Source: Littorina saxatilis
Lineage: Eukaryota > Mollusca > Gastropoda > Littorinimorpha > Littorinidae
Reading direction: 5' to 3'
DNA length: 64,000 nt
Assembly (NCBI RefSeq): GCF_037325665.1
Contig: NC_090245.1
Location: 109,032,996 to 109,096,995 of the forward strand
Notes under the pieces: generated by a model
Told to the model about the DNA's origin: nothing
Database searches by the model: none
The model's input: the letters and a program-made list of their open reading frames with translations, nothing else
Part shown: positions 21,744 to 34,311 of the stretch, one piece after another
Layout of the letters: every line of letters begins with the position of its first letter
Position numbering within the stretch: position 1 is the first letter of the stretch
Position numbers and translations under genes: made by a program

Positions 21744-23279
21744 AGACTTTGCCTTGGGATCAGAGCACCTTTCCACTGGCTCACATACCAACACTCAACA
21801 CATGTGTCCTTTGACTTGGGATCAGAGCACTCTTCCACTGGCTCTCATACCAACACTCAACACATGTGTCCTTTGACTTGGGATCAGAGCACTCTTCCAC
21901 TGGCTCACATACCAACACTCAACACATGTGTCCTTTGACTTGGGATCAGAGCGCCCTTCCACTGGCTCACATACCAACACTCAACACATGTGTCCTTTGA
22001 CTTGGGATCAGAGCACTCTTCCACTGGCTCACATACCAACACTCAACACATGTGTCCTTTGACTTGGGATCAGAGCACCCTTCCACTGGCTCACATACCA
22101 ACACTCAACACATGTGTCCTTTGACTTGGGATTAGAGCACTCTTCCACTGGCTCACATACCAACACTCAACACATGTTTCCTTTGACTTGGGATTAGAGC
22201 ACTCTTCCACTGGCTCACATACCAACACTCAACACATGTTTCCTTTGACTTGGGATTAGAGCACTCTTCCACTGGCTCTCATACCAACACTCAACACATG
22301 TGTCCTTTGACTTGGGATCAGAGCACTCTTCCACTGGCTCACATACCAACACTCAACACATGTGTCCTTTGACTTGGGATTAGAGCACTCTTCCACTGGC
22401 TCACATACCAACACTCAACACATGTGTCCTTTGACTTGGGATCAGAGCACTCTTCCACTGGCTCACATACCAACACTCAACACATGTGTCCCAGGGATCG
22501 CGCTAGCTTTTTAAAAAACGCGTAAGTCATACGCAACGAAACGAAAAAAACGCGTCACGGACCAGTATTTTTGCATACTACGAAAACACGTACAGACACA
22601 AACAAAACACGCACGAAAGACTTAAAGACACTCCTTACCTAAATACGGCGAGTTTTCCTGTCGAACTCCGCGCACGCCTGTCGAATAACACCCCTGCTGT
22701 CTCCAACCTTCGGGCCTTGCGAGTTTGTTTCCCGCTCTAATACGACTAGACACACTTTCCGCCTTTTGGAAGCGCGAGATGGGAGAGCAGCTAATGTCTG
22801 TTTCATTATCCGACAAGACATTATCTGGTAATACCCTCGTTACGTTCGTTTGCGATACTTCGATGCAAAAAGAAACGGACTTTAGTTTTGACGCGCAGAT
22901 TTCATGTGTGTCGTCACTTCTCGAGCCCTATAGTCAGTTTCAGGATCGGGTGATTATTAAGTCAGAGCAAAAGCGCTGCGTGAAGACAAGAAAAAGTTAC
23001 AATATTTTTGCGTATATGGCTTACGCGGCGCGTCGAAAAAAACGCGTCAGCGACTTTTAAAATGCGTCAAATACGCAAAAATCGTGCGTAAACGCGATCC
23101 CTGGTGTCCTTTGACTTGGGATCAGAGCACTCTTCCACTGGCTCACATACCAACACTCAACACATGTATCCTTTGACTTGGGATTAGAGCACTCTTCCAC
23201 TGGCTCACATACCAACACTCAACACATGTGTCCTTTGACTTGGGATCAGAGCACCCTTCCACTGGCTCACATACCAACA
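21744..23279. repeat. 62-bp tandem array (about 15 copies), split by a hAT-like element
   Basis: The unit contains CCTTTGACTTGGGATCAGAG, CACTCTTCCACTGGCTCACA and TACCAACACTCAACACATGT. It is interrupted at 22492-23103. Confidence 0.95.
22492..23103. mobile_element. 612-bp hAT-like non-autonomous element
   Basis: Ends are CAGGGATCGCG and CGCGATCCCTG, a perfect 11-bp TIR with the CAGGG start usual in hAT elements. GTGTCC flanks it on both sides (22486-22491, 23104-23109). Because the host is a known tandem array, the empty site can be read directly. hAT elements normally make 8-bp duplications, so the 6 identical bases leave the class tentative. No transposase. Confidence 0.7.
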
Positions 23280-23649
23280 ATCAGAGATTTGCTGTAGTAA
23301 AGCTGCACATGGATTGACGTAGGTATTATGACAAGTATAATTATGACCTACCAATTAATGCACTTCTGGCATCATACATATCAGTGACGAAATTAATTCC
23401 CGAAAACAAAACAAGATAATGGGATGCTGTACAAAAGCAGCCAGACAGTCGAGTGTTTTGTGTTTGTTGAAGTGGAAGGTTTTGTTGTTAAGAAAAAATC
23501 AGATTTATCATTATTTTGAAGATGGGGAATATTGGAAGGAGGTTATCTCGACAACGTGAATATATATGTCTACCTACTCGGCCTATTTTAATGCTGACTA
23601 AGTGTGTCTTTCACGTGACGCTGAAGTGCATTGACACACAGAGGGGGGT

Positions 23650-23870
23650 GGTGGGTGTAGTGAGATAAGAGACACGGGTACAAACAAACCCTGAGATAAG
23701 AGACACGGGTACAAACAAACCCTGAAATAAGAGACACGGGTACAAACAAACCCTGAGATAAGAGACACGGGTACAAACAAACCCTGAAATAAGAGACACG
23801 GATACAAACAAACCCTGAGATAAGAGACACGGGGGCAAGCAAGCCCTTAGATAAGAGATACAGGTAGGGT
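23650..23870. repeat. 31-bp tandem array (about 6 copies)
   Basis: The unit contains GATAAGAGACACGGGTACAA and ACAAACCCTGA. Confidence 0.9.
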
Positions 23871-24385
23871 TTGGCTCGGTTGTTTGTTTTCTTGCCTCTC
23901 CATGCATGTGTCTGCGTGCCTTCCAATCTCGCGACGTACACGGTGTTGCTGCTCCAGTCAAAGGTATGCGCAAACACTCTGCCTTCTGTCCGTTTGGTTG
24001 CAGCATTTTTACCTGGTTGTTTGAGCTTGTTGTGTTCTGATCTGAACATGCTGTATTGGTCGTTGTGTCAGTTGGAATACAGAATTCTTACCTGGTTGCT
24101 TTGAGCTACGTGTTATGATCTGCACATGCTGTGTGTCGTTCGTTTTGTCAGTTGGAATACAGCGTGTTTACCTGACTGTGTGGTGCGTGTTGTGTTCTTA
24201 CCCGCAGCGTGTGCCGCGAGTTGTGTATTGTGTGCACGCGCGTGTTATTTAGTCGGTACAAATGTCATCAGGTACACACGCGCGTGCACCATTTTTTCCG
24301 GATTGTTTGGTTCTAGTTCATCCTTACACGTTGTGTGCGGTAATTATGGTAGTCATGGTGCAAACGAGATTCTCCTCTGTCGACG

Positions 24386-24417
24386 TAGTTATAAACTTGT
24401 GTGTGTGTGTGTGTGTG

Positions 24418-24456
<39 letters not shown>

Positions 24457-25035
24457 TGTGTGTGTGTAGTGTGTGTGTGCGTGTGTGTGTGTGCGTGTAG
24501 AGCAACTGATCAGGGAAAACAGTTAGACGATGCATCATGAAACTTTAGATAAAAGTTCTCCCAAGTGATACCCCCAGATGTCCCCCCCCCCCCCCCTAAT
24601 GTTTTAGATAAATGTCTTTGATGACGTCATATCCGCTTTTGAGGCGCACTGTCACGCCTTCATTTTTCAACCAAATTGATTGAAAGTTTGGTCGAGCAAT
24701 ATTTAACAAAGTCTGGACTATGTGATTGCATATCAGCTTTGAAGCTTAAGAATTAATTAATTTGTTTACTCGTTAACGCTGTCATTAAAATCGAATTAAA
24801 AAATATAGATATTATATTTTGCTCTACAAATGTGCTCAGAATGAAAGAAAATATGTTCAGAAAGTACTACGTTCGCGTGCTTCGCGGTGACGAGCGTGAG
24901 TCGTCTCGGTGTTCGGGTATTGTTAGCCGAGACTTTCTAAATGTAGTCTCGGATAAGACTGTTTTTTTGGTGTTGATCTTTTAGTTTGATGCCGACAGAA
25001 TTACTAATGTTTTGATATCGCCTCACGCGACTTGG
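24386..25035 (+). mobile_element. Family A element, copy 3 (diverged)
   Basis: Shares GATGACGTCATATCCG, CACTGTCACGCCTTCATTTT, TTAAGAATTAATTAA and the CGCCTCACGCGACTTGG end with copies 1 and 2, but diverged elsewhere. It contains GT microsatellite tracts. Confidence 0.65.
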
Positions 25036-25309
25036 TAGGTCGTAAGTTTTGACACTTCCACTCGGTCTGGAAGTTTATGATTACGGTTAGGGTTATACAC
25101 AGTGTGATACAAGGTAAACACTCGTTGCTATTTCAAATTTTGAAAAGATCAATTTTGCTCGCATATTTGTATCAAAGAAACATCTCGTGTAAACCTGGTA
25201 TCACACAGCAAGCCACGCAGTATTCCGATGCTATTTCTTACATTTTAGTGACGTCATGTTTTCCTTTATCAGGTTCACTCAGGCAGAACGCCATCACCCC
25301 TGAAGAAAG

Positions 25310-25437
25310 ATGGCGGCGTTCAGCACAGTACAGGACGCGATACGAGACCGCGGAACACACAAGGCCGACAGTCCTGCCTTCGTCTTCCGGCACCCTCAGG
25401 GCGGGCGTCATGTGCAGACATTCGGACATATCTACAG
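25310..25437 (+). CDS. Acyl-CoA synthetase exon 1
   Basis: Encodes MAAFSTVQDAIRDRGTHKAD through TFGHIY plus two bases of the Arg codon. An acceptor-like TTTCCTTTATCAG just upstream (about 25258-25270) suggests a separate 5' UTR exon. A palindromic TGACGTCA (CRE-like) lies at about 25249. Confidence 0.8.
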
Positions 25438-28304
25438 GTTGGCCACAGTTCGATATGTACACTATACGTACTGTCTTTACAGGTTGACCACTGTTCAATA
25501 TGTACACTATACTGACCCTACAGGATGACCACTGTTAAATATGTACACTATACTGACCCTACAGGATGACCACTGTTAAATATGTACACTATACTGACCC
25601 TACAGGATGACCACTGTTAAATATGTACACTATACTGACTCTACAGGTTGGCCACTGTTCAATATGTACACTATACTGACTCTACAGACTGGCCACTGTT
25701 CAATATGTACACTATACTGACTCTACAGGCTGGCCACTGTTCAATATGTACACTATACTGACTCTACAGGCCGGCCACTGTTCAATATGTACACTATACT
25801 GACTCTACAGGTTGGCCACTGTTCAATATGTACACTATACTCTACAGGTTGGCCACTGTTCAATATGTACACTATACTGTCTCTACAGACTGGCCACTGT
25901 TAAATATGTACACTATACTCTACAGGTTGGCCACTGTTCAATATCTACACTATACTTTACAGGTTGGCCACTGTTCAATATGTACACTATACTGTCTCTA
26001 CAGGTTGCCCACTGTTCAATATGTACACTATACTGACTCTACAGATTGGCCACTGTTCAATATGTACACTATACTCTACAGGCTGGCCACTGTTCAATAT
26101 GTACACTATACTGACTCTACAGGTTGGCCACTGTTCAATATGTACACTATACTGACTCTACAGGTTGGCCACTGTTCAATATGTACACTATACTGACTCT
26201 ACAGGTTGGCCACTGTTCAATATGTACACTATACTGTCTCTACAGGCTGGCCACTGTTCAATATGTACACTATACTGACTCTACAGGTTGGCCACTGTTC
26301 AATATGTACACTATACTGACTCTACAGGTTGGCCACTGTTCAATATGTACACTATACTGACTCTACAGGTTGGCCACTGTTCAATATGTACACTATACTG
26401 TCTCTACAGGCTGGCCACTGTTCGATATGTTCAATATGGCCAAGTGTTTTACTTTTGAACTCATTTCGTTAACAAGTTTTGAACACTCTTTGACATAAGT
26501 ACATAGTTTTACTTACGAGAGAGGCACACAAAATGAACACAAGATGTTCACAAGCGTTCATTGCAAGACTAGTGAACACTATGTGTGCCGCATTTGTCAA
26601 AATAACAAAGCACCATGTCACGGAGTGTTTCAATTTTGTTTCAGAAATGTGTTCAAAAATAGAGTACTTTAGTTAGGGCGTCATAAGACCAACCACGCCC
26701 GTCTCATGTTTCTCCCTGGACGTTGCAGGCAGGGGGCTTGCTACGCTGCCGTGCTGAGGGCCGGGGGAGCGGCCAGGGGTCAACTCGTGGTCAACACGCT
26801 GACCAACAGTCCGGAGCGGGTGGTGTGCGAGGCCGCCATCCTGCTGACCGGAGCGGCGTCGGTCAACGCGCAGTGCATGCTGGTTGACGGCTCGGATCTT
26901 CTCGGCACTGTCCGGGTGTCACGCGCCGCTTTTCTGCTCGTGGACCCTGACGTCACGCACAGTCCCTGGCACGTGCTAAGCAAATACGTCACTGTGGATG
27001 ACGTCGGCAATGTCGTGACGTCTGAACAACTTCCTCGTCTAAAGCGCGTGTACTTCGTGAGGCGAGTCGCGCCCCCTGAGGACGGTGAGGACTTTCTGTC
27101 CAAGATGGAGGCCTCTTCCGAGTCCTTTGAGGCCGATGACGTCACACCCGATGACGTATGCAGCGTGTTTACGACCTCGGGAAGTTCGGGGTTTTCTAAG
27201 CTGGTGGTGCACACGCACCGAGCCTTGACAAGCGCCGTGCTGCACGACAACCCGGTGATGGCAAGTTTGACTGGCGAGGAGGTCGAGTTCAGCATGGCGC
27301 CTCTGGGCTGGTTGGGGGGCTACGCAGGCAACAACATCCTCACGGGCTCCGTTCGAGTTCTCTGCGACACGCGACACGGACTGCCCGCTGACGTCATAGA
27401 CTTCATGCTCCAAGCCTTCGAGGAGGAAAAGGTCGATCTTACCTTCGTGCCGGCGCCGAGACTGAGCTATCTGGTGGAGAGAGTGAGGCAGAAGAAGAAG
27501 GAGGAAGGCGTGCCGGCGAGTGAGGCAGACTCGGCCAACCCGGGACACTGTCTGCACATAATGGATAGGTTAACGCTGGGCGGGCAGCCAATCACACGCT
27601 CGCTCGTGCAGACCGCGAGCCTGCTGGCCCCTAAGCTGTTGATCGTGTACGGCACGACAGAGACACTCCTCGTGTCCGCGCTGACCGTCACACACCCCGA
27701 GTCCTACCGAGACTTTGACGCGGGCTTTCTGGCCAAAGGCGCGGAGATCCGGATCGTGGAGGGGGGCGGGGGTGAGGGGACCCCTCTCCCTCCCAACACC
27801 TCCGGGATGATAGAGTTCAAGCGACGCCACATGATGAAGGAATATCTCCACGACCCGCGAGCCACGGCTGCCGCCTTCACACCCGACGGCTTCATGCGCA
27901 CGGGAGATATAGGTCAGCTGGACCAACACGGTCACGTGATAGTGGAGGGCAGGGGAAGTGACGCCATCATGCGCGGTCCCTTCATCTTCTACCCCGGGTG
28001 GCTGGAGGAACGCATCCGGGCATGTCCGGGGGTCACTGACGTCATGATAGTTGGCGTCCCGGACCCTGGCGCCAACGAAGAGATCTGCGCATGCGTGACG
28101 CTGAAACCCGGCAACGTGACCGTGCAGGAGGTGCAGGACTTCGTGGAGAAGGACATCGTGACGTCAGACGAGGAGCCCATGTCACCGCGCCCCCGTCACT
28201 ACCTGACCTTTGACTCTTTTCCCGTGACGCCCACAGGTAAACCCCACCGTAAGGTCATCAAGCAGCAAGCGACCACCAGGCTGTCGTCGTCCTCCGATGA
28301 CTGA
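25310..28304 (+). CDS. Acyl-CoA synthetase / AMP-forming ligase (two coding exons, 567 aa)
   Basis: Exon 1 (25310-25437) and exon 2 (26729-28304) join in phase 2 (CTACAG|GTTGGC; GTTGCAG|GCAGGG), restoring HIYRQGACYAAVLRAGG. The protein is an ANL-superfamily adenylating enzyme: it activates a carboxylic acid as the acyl-AMP, then probably forms the CoA thioester. Motifs in order: TSGSSGFSKLVVHTH (about 192-206, A3 phosphate loop), YGTTE (350-354, A5), RTGD (433-436, A7), EGRGSDAIMRG (449-459, A8 hinge) and PTGKPHRK (about 544, A10 with the catalytic Lys). Length is normal for medium-chain acyl-CoA synthetases. The A8 motif has Ser where Lys is common. The start ATG has A at -3. Exon 2 is GC-rich and holds nearly the whole enzyme. 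The substrate cannot be told from sequence. Confidence 0.85.
25438..26430. repeat. 36-41-bp tandem array (about 25 copies) of the exon 1 donor
   Basis: Each unit carries TCTACAG|GTTGGCCACTG followed by TTCAATATGTACACTATACT. This matches the exon 1 end and its first intron bases, so potential donors recur through intron 1. Variants GATGACC and GCTGGCC alter some copies. Confidence 0.9.
26431..26728 (+). other. Remainder of acyl-CoA synthetase intron 1
   Basis: Nothing recognised apart from the acceptor GGACGTTGCAG at the end. Confidence 0.5.
26729..28304 (+). CDS. Acyl-CoA synthetase exon 2 (main catalytic exon)
   Basis: A single open exon of 1576 bases ending in TGA at 28302-28304, with the C-terminus RLSSSSDD. 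It holds all adenylation motifs. Upstream in-frame ATG codons (26706) are intronic, because the acceptor and phase fit the exon 1 junction exactly. Confidence 0.85.
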
Positions 28305-28305
28305 G

Positions 28306-28392
28306 CGAGTTGCTGCAGCACGGGGAAACCTCAAAGTAACATGTTGCTGCAGCACGGGAAAACCTGTCTAAAGCGGACTGTCTGTGGCTGAG
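28306..28392 (+). other. Likely 3' UTR with a short duplication
   Basis: GTTGCTGCAGCACGGG occurs twice directly after the stop codon, about 35 bp apart. The first AATAAA downstream (about 28708) lies inside a SINE. Confidence 0.4.
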
Positions 28393-28802
28393 CAATCAAT
28401 CAATCAATCAATGAGGCTTATATCGCGCATATTCCGTGGGTACAGTTCTAGGCGCTCTGCAGTGATGCCGTGTGAGATGAAATTTTATACGGCCAGTAGA
28501 TTGCAGCCATGTCGGCGCATATTTACCTTTCACGGCCTTATTCCAAGTCACACGGGTATGGTAGACAATTATTAACTGTGCCTAAGCAATTTTGCCAGGA
28601 AAGACCCTTTTGTCAATCGTGGGATCTTTAACGTGCACACCCAATGTAGTATACACGGGGGGTGGTTCGGACACCGAAGAGAGTCTGCACACAAAGTTGA
28701 CTCTGTGAAATAAATTTCCGCCGAACCTGGGATCGAACTCGCGCTGACAGCGGCCAACTGAATACAAATCCAGCGCGCTATCAACTGAGCTATATCCCCG
28801 CC
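28393..28802 (-). mobile_element. tRNA-derived core SINE (family B), copy 1
   Basis: On the minus strand: tRNA-like head GGGGATATAGCTCAGTTGAT...GTTCGATCCCAGGTT, core with GTGCACGTTAAAGATCCCAC and GGTCTTTCCTGGCAAAATTG, and a (ATTG)n tail. About 410 bp and full length. The A and B boxes are those of a tRNA promoter. Confidence 0.85.
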
Positions 28803-28805
28803 CAA

Positions 28806-28920
28806 GTTGATGTAACACACGTGAACCACGACTGGACTTCTTTCACGAGGATATGGCTGCAGGTCGATGTAACACACGTGAACCACGACTGGACTTCTTT
28901 CACGAGGATATACAGAATAC
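28806..28920. repeat. 57-bp direct repeat (2 copies)
   Basis: GATGTAACACACGTGAACCA through CTTTCACGAGGATAT is repeated exactly. It includes CACGTG. Confidence 0.85.
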
Positions 28921-29057
28921 AGAAAACAGAATCTTTAATTGCCCAAGGTTGGGAATTTGTGATCACATTGCGGTTAAGAAACATTTCAATCCAGCCATAT
29001 ACACCAGCAGGCTGGTATATGGCTGCAGGTCGATGCAATGCAAGTGAACCACTAACC

Positions 29058-29420
29058 TGACGTCATCAGGATGTAGGCGGCTGGAAGGTTGTCTGGACAT
29101 TTATCACTAAGTCTGTGACGCTGTTAGGTTCGTCGTGACGTCATCAGGATGTTGGCGGCTGGAAGGTTGTTTGGACATTTATCACTAAGTCTGTGACGCT
29201 GTTAGGTTCGTCGTGACGTCATCAGGATGTTGGCGGCTGGAAGGTTGTCTGGACATTTATCACTAATATAAGTCTGTGACGCTGTTAGGTTCGTCGTGAC
29301 GGCATCAGGATGTAGGCGGCTGGAAGGTTGTCTGGACATTTATCACCAAGTCTGTGACGCTGTTAGGTTCGTCGTGACGTCATCAAGATGTAGGCGGCTG
29401 GAGGGTTGTCTGTCTGTTAC
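29058..29420. repeat. 78-bp tandem array (about 4.5 copies)
   Basis: The unit contains TGACGTCATCAGGATGT, GGCGGCTGGAAGGTTGTCTG and AAGTCTGTGACGCTGTTAGG. One copy has a short extra ATATA-type insertion. Confidence 0.9.
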
Positions 29421-30260
29421 AATATCGAGTGACCTCATTGGAAGACTTCACAAACGGTGCTGTATACTGTCAAAAGCATGACACAAAGAGTGTCTGTAAG
29501 TCTGTTTCTGTGTGTCTCTAGACGTGTATGTTGTCATGTACTCACACCGGTGACACTGTGACGGTTCCCCTACGCTTTGTGTTCGGTGCCCTGACCCTTT
29601 GTGTTCGGTTCCCACTCGGTTCCCACACACCAACATTCGCGGACAAAACATCCATTTATGGTAGTATTACGCAATGTTGCTCTCTTAGAATGGTCTTGTT
29701 AGATCTGTGAGTGTTTACACTACATGCCTGGTGCTGTTGGATTGAAGGTTTTTGATATTTTAGCCGTTATTAGGTAGAATGCCTTCCACTTTACTGCAAA
29801 ACTGCATAATTCGTAGCATCGGCAAGAAATATCCTACCAAAAAATGCCTGCTTGGAACTGTCCGTGGTCCAGCAAAAAGTTCAACATGTCTGTAGCAGAC
29901 AGCCCAAGTTTCAAGATTGTAGGGCCATCCAAACAGCCGTAATAATAAAAACAACAAAAGTAGTCAGTGAAATTGGCTGTGTTCGGTCCCCACACACTTT
30001 TGTGACGTAGGCGTGACGGTTCCCATAATTCATTGTGTCGGTCCCCACTTTCTGTGTCGGACCCCACTTTCGACCTAATTTCTCTGTGACGGACCCCACA
30101 ACCAGCCTATTTTGTGTCGGTCCCCACACCTTCTTGGATTTATGACTTGCCGGTTACTTGTATCATTGTATTCATTGAATCTAATTGTCTCGGAGTTATT
30201 TTTCAGCAAAAACCGGCAAGGCAGCACCTTTTGTGATACCAAGTAAGTCAGATGACATCA

Positions 30261-30373
<113 letters not shown>

Positions 30374-30374
30374 G

Positions 30375-30654
30375 TGTTTCCGTACCCGCGACAGCGTTTT
30401 TCCAGCGGCGCGACGAAAATCAAGCACATAGAAAATGACCAGGAGTGTTTCCACATGCGCGACGCGTTAGCGGCGCGACAAGCGGCAAGCGACGCGATTT
30501 TTTTGAAAGGGTCCTGGAGCGATTTTTTCGCGTTGTCGCGCTGCAACGCGGGAGTTCACAGATTTTACCGCATGTTTAAAACGCAAGTACCGAAACACGT
30601 CACGCGTTTGCGCGCGTTTTCTTTTGTCGCTGCCGCTGTCGCGGGTACGGAAAC
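30375..30654. mobile_element. 280-bp MITE nested in the left arm
   Basis: Starts GTTTCCGTACCCGCGACAGC and ends with its complement. GCGACGCG-type motifs fill the interior. It is absent from the matching place in the right arm, so it inserted after the arms formed. Confidence 0.7.
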
Positions 30655-30910
30655 AGAACTTACCGCGAGTACGACACTACCGCGAGTACGACACTACCGC
30701 GAGTATAACACTACCGCGTGTCACACTACCGCGAGTATAACATTACCGCGTGTCATTTTATGACTTCCATGGCTGAAGGCAAAGGTTGAAATGTTTCCTT
30801 GAAATATAAAACAAAAAGGCCTGGTCTGTTCTCTGAACACTAATTCAATGTTTGTCATGCTAACCAAGAACTCAAAACGATCAGAACACACTATCAGAAT
30901 ACATATAGAA

Positions 30911-31298
30911 CTAGAATGAATACCCGCTTCGCCGGGTAGCCGGCTTCGCCGGGAAGAAGTACTTAGAGCCGTACGCCGGCTTCGCCGGGTCCGAACAATG
31001 GACCCGCCAAGCTTAGGTCCCTCCCAGATTCGTGGAATGGGAACAGCACGAAAATGATTCAGTGGCCACAATGCCATTCCTGACCATATCGAGTCCCATC
31101 CTTGTCGACGAATGTAACCGTGTTAATCACCTTTGGAGGCGAACTCCACTCAAACAGGATTGAGCAATTTAGAGCTTATCTCTAAGCCCTTTTGAACTGT
31201 TATGGTTTCTGAAAGGAAGGCCAGTACATAAAATTACACAAAAGCCGCCAGACCACATCACAAACAGAACTGAACAATGCACAGGTGTTGCTCACATA

Positions 31299-31342
<44 letters not shown>

Positions 31343-33946
31343 GAGAAGCCATATCTATAGAGAGATAGATGACAGTGTATTTTTCGCGTGGCTATAAATT
31401 GATTCGACCTTTGCACTTTTACAGTGAGGATAATTTACGGGTCCAATTTACGTTCTGGACACTGCGGTGACCTTCTAAAAATAGTAACAGAACGGGAATA
31501 TCCGAAGATGCCTCCCTCAAACTATAGTGCACCATACGAAGGAAGGGAGGTAAACGCTGAAAACCTGGAGAAGATGAGAAGATAAGGAAGAGTTACTTAT
31601 AATGGTGAAATGAACACAAAAACCAAAATCAGTTCAGCGCTGCGCGCTGAGAGCACGTGTTGAAATATCTCATCGATGATATTGTGTCCGGGGTGTAGCT
31701 GAATACGGTGTCCAAATTTGAAAAAGATCCACCGAGAACTTTGGCGTTGTGATGTGGTGTAGCGGCTATGGTGTGTCGGTATGGGGGCCCGGGTAGCTGA
31801 GGTGGAACCAAAATCGGTTCAGCGCTGCGCGCTGAGAGCACGTGTTGAAATATCGACCAGGTTGTGTCCTGTACCGGGTCAACCTGAATATGCCCACCAA
31901 ATTTGAAGCAGATCCATCGAGAACTTTGGCCGTGCATGGCGAATACACAAATACACAGATACACAGACACACAGACACACACACACACACACACACAGAC
32001 AGACACAAGTCGTATATATATAATGTGAACAGCTCAGATCATGGGTAATTTTAACACCTTCACATTTAAATGCTTATTTTATAGCCATCCATTGAATTGA
32101 GAAGAAAACAAAGCATACTAAACTGCTAAGCATGAATCAAACAATAAGAAAAAAAAAAGAAAAAAAAACCAGCATCGTTTTGTACATGTGTGGGTAGTAA
32201 ACACGTTTTATTTACAAAACACGGCGGAAAATGGCGACAAATTTGTTGCACAGCGACAGGTCACTTTCTTCAACCAAGGCCAGTACTTTCATACATGACA
32301 AAGGAAAGCAAATATGGCCTGAATAATAAAGTTATAGTGTTCCTTTGCGTGTCTGAGTGATAAACTGTTTTAACCAACTATCTTCTGAAACGTAATTGCA
32401 CTCAGCAGATTTGTCTTCCGCTCATAACTTTCGTGTCACACGGTGTTTGCGACAAACAGATAGATCGCATTCTCGCAGAAAATCATTGACAACACAGACC
32501 AGTCATTTTTAGCATTGCATTTGGGAAGGGCTACTATTATAGTGTGTTTTAAGAAAGAAAAACATTACAGTATCGGCAGAACACGACCAAATGAGTTTTC
32601 GTGTCACAGCGTTATGGGCGTGAGATTGTGTTCTCACACTGTAGCAAAATCATTGACAACACAGACAAGTCAGTTTTAGCATAGACATTGGGAAAGGCTA
32701 CTATTATAGTGTGTTTTAGGAAAGAAAAACATTATAGTATCAGCAGAACACGACCAAATCATGACAAATGAGTTTGCGTTTTGGGCGTTATGGGCGTTTT
32801 TTCACACTGCAGATCATATCTCAAAAACTACGGAGTGGATCTTTATGAAATTTGATATGGATATTTTTGACTGGATTTTCTCATAGAAGGGTTTTCCGTT
32901 TATTGATAGGACAGTTTGATGACGTCATATTTTACCGTTTGCCAAAAGGTCGAGGCAGCACTTTCACAGTTACAGTTTTTCATCAATTTGATCGAATTTC
33001 TTATCACACAATCTCAGATCTAGGCCGGATTATGGGATTGCATTTCAGTTTGGTCACTTAAAGTTTTGTTATTGAAATGTTTGTTCGAAATATGTCATTT
33101 TTTCAAATTTTTAAAAACTAATATTTGAAACAAAAAATTTATATTGGTGTATTCCCTATTGCGTCCTATATCTAAAACTATATAGTTTTGTTGTTTTGTA
33201 TTGATAATTATGCTTAAAAATGAAGAAAACCGATAAATAACCACTATCTTTATTTATGAAAAAAGACACTTAAAAACAACTTCTATCTATTCCTTACCAT
33301 TTTCTGATTCCAAATATATATAGTTTCATGGTGTTTGACGTTAAAAATAGGCTAAAACTTAACAAACTCGGATCGTTGAATGGAAATTATACTTCCAAGC
33401 TCCCTGCAGCTGACAACATGATAAAAACACGTCATTTCAAGTGTGGAACACGCTCATGACGTCATACTGAAAGGTGATGATATGGCTTCACCTTGCGATG
33501 TTTCATTTCAAACATGGTAACATTTTTAAAGGGGTTTCTTTCTCAGATTTCTGTTTGCCCTCTGTCTGTCTCTCTATGTCTCCGTCTGTCTGACTGATTC
33601 AATTAAATGTGTAATTACTTAGTTTTGCAAAAGTCAAACTAAGTAGGATATACCTAATTGATTCAGGTCTCTAAATTCTTATTGTAAAATTCAAAACAAA
33701 TTTAATTGGTGTTTTAAACTCAATAATGGGGCATGCTGTGATGAGTAGAAGAATGTGTGCTTACGAGCAGAAAAAGCCCATCAAAGTCAAGAATCGTGTT
33801 TTTCTTTTTCTATTTTCACCTTGTAGCTTCATACAGACACTAAGCAACAGTGTAGTTCCACTTCCAGTGCAATATCTTGTACTTTAATTTTGACCATCTG
33901 TGCAACACTTTATTGACCCATGATCCGAGCTGTTCACATATATAGA
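30911..33946 (-). mobile_element. Helitron-like element, copy 2, carrying a nested insertion
   Basis: On the minus strand it begins TCTATATA after host A and ends with the hairpin TACCCGGCGAAGCGGGTA-type stem, then ATTCATTCTAG before host T. This is the canonical Helitron arrangement (5' TC, 3' hairpin plus CTRR, insertion between A and T, no target duplication). It carries a GT microsatellite near the 5' end, and no Rep/helicase coding. The part 32025-33937 is a separate insertion into its terminal (TA)n stretch. Confidence 0.7.
32025..33937. mobile_element. 1.9-kb TIR element nested in the Helitron-like copy
   Basis: Ends GTGAACAGCTCAGATCATGG and the complement with one change. It is inserted in the TATATATA stretch of the host element. 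The interior shows weak similarity to family A (GGATCTTTATGAAATTTGAT, GATGACGTCATAT, GTCGAGGCAGCACTTTCAC), suggesting a distant relative. No coding part. Confidence 0.65.
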
Positions 33947-34221
33947 TGGGTTGCTTCCAATCAAAGTTAGAACACAAACTCACAAGAAGTAAGTTTGCAT
34001 GCGTTCTCTCTACGGTTATGGTACTCGCGGTTGTGGTACGCGCGGTAGTGTGACACGCGGCAGTGTTATACTCGCGGTAGTGTCGTACTCGCGGTAGTGT
34101 GACACGCGGTAGTGTTACACGCGGTAGTGTCGTACTCGCGGTAGAGTGACACGCGGTAGTGACGCTCGCGGTAGTGTCGCATAACCGGGGTGATCTGGAA
34201 AGGTGTCAATCTCTCTCTCTC

Positions 34222-34311
<90 letters not shown>

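Noticed and set aside
26780-27935. Minus-strand frames opposite the acyl-CoA synthetase exon
   Set aside because: Shadow frames of a GC-rich coding exon; no domains.
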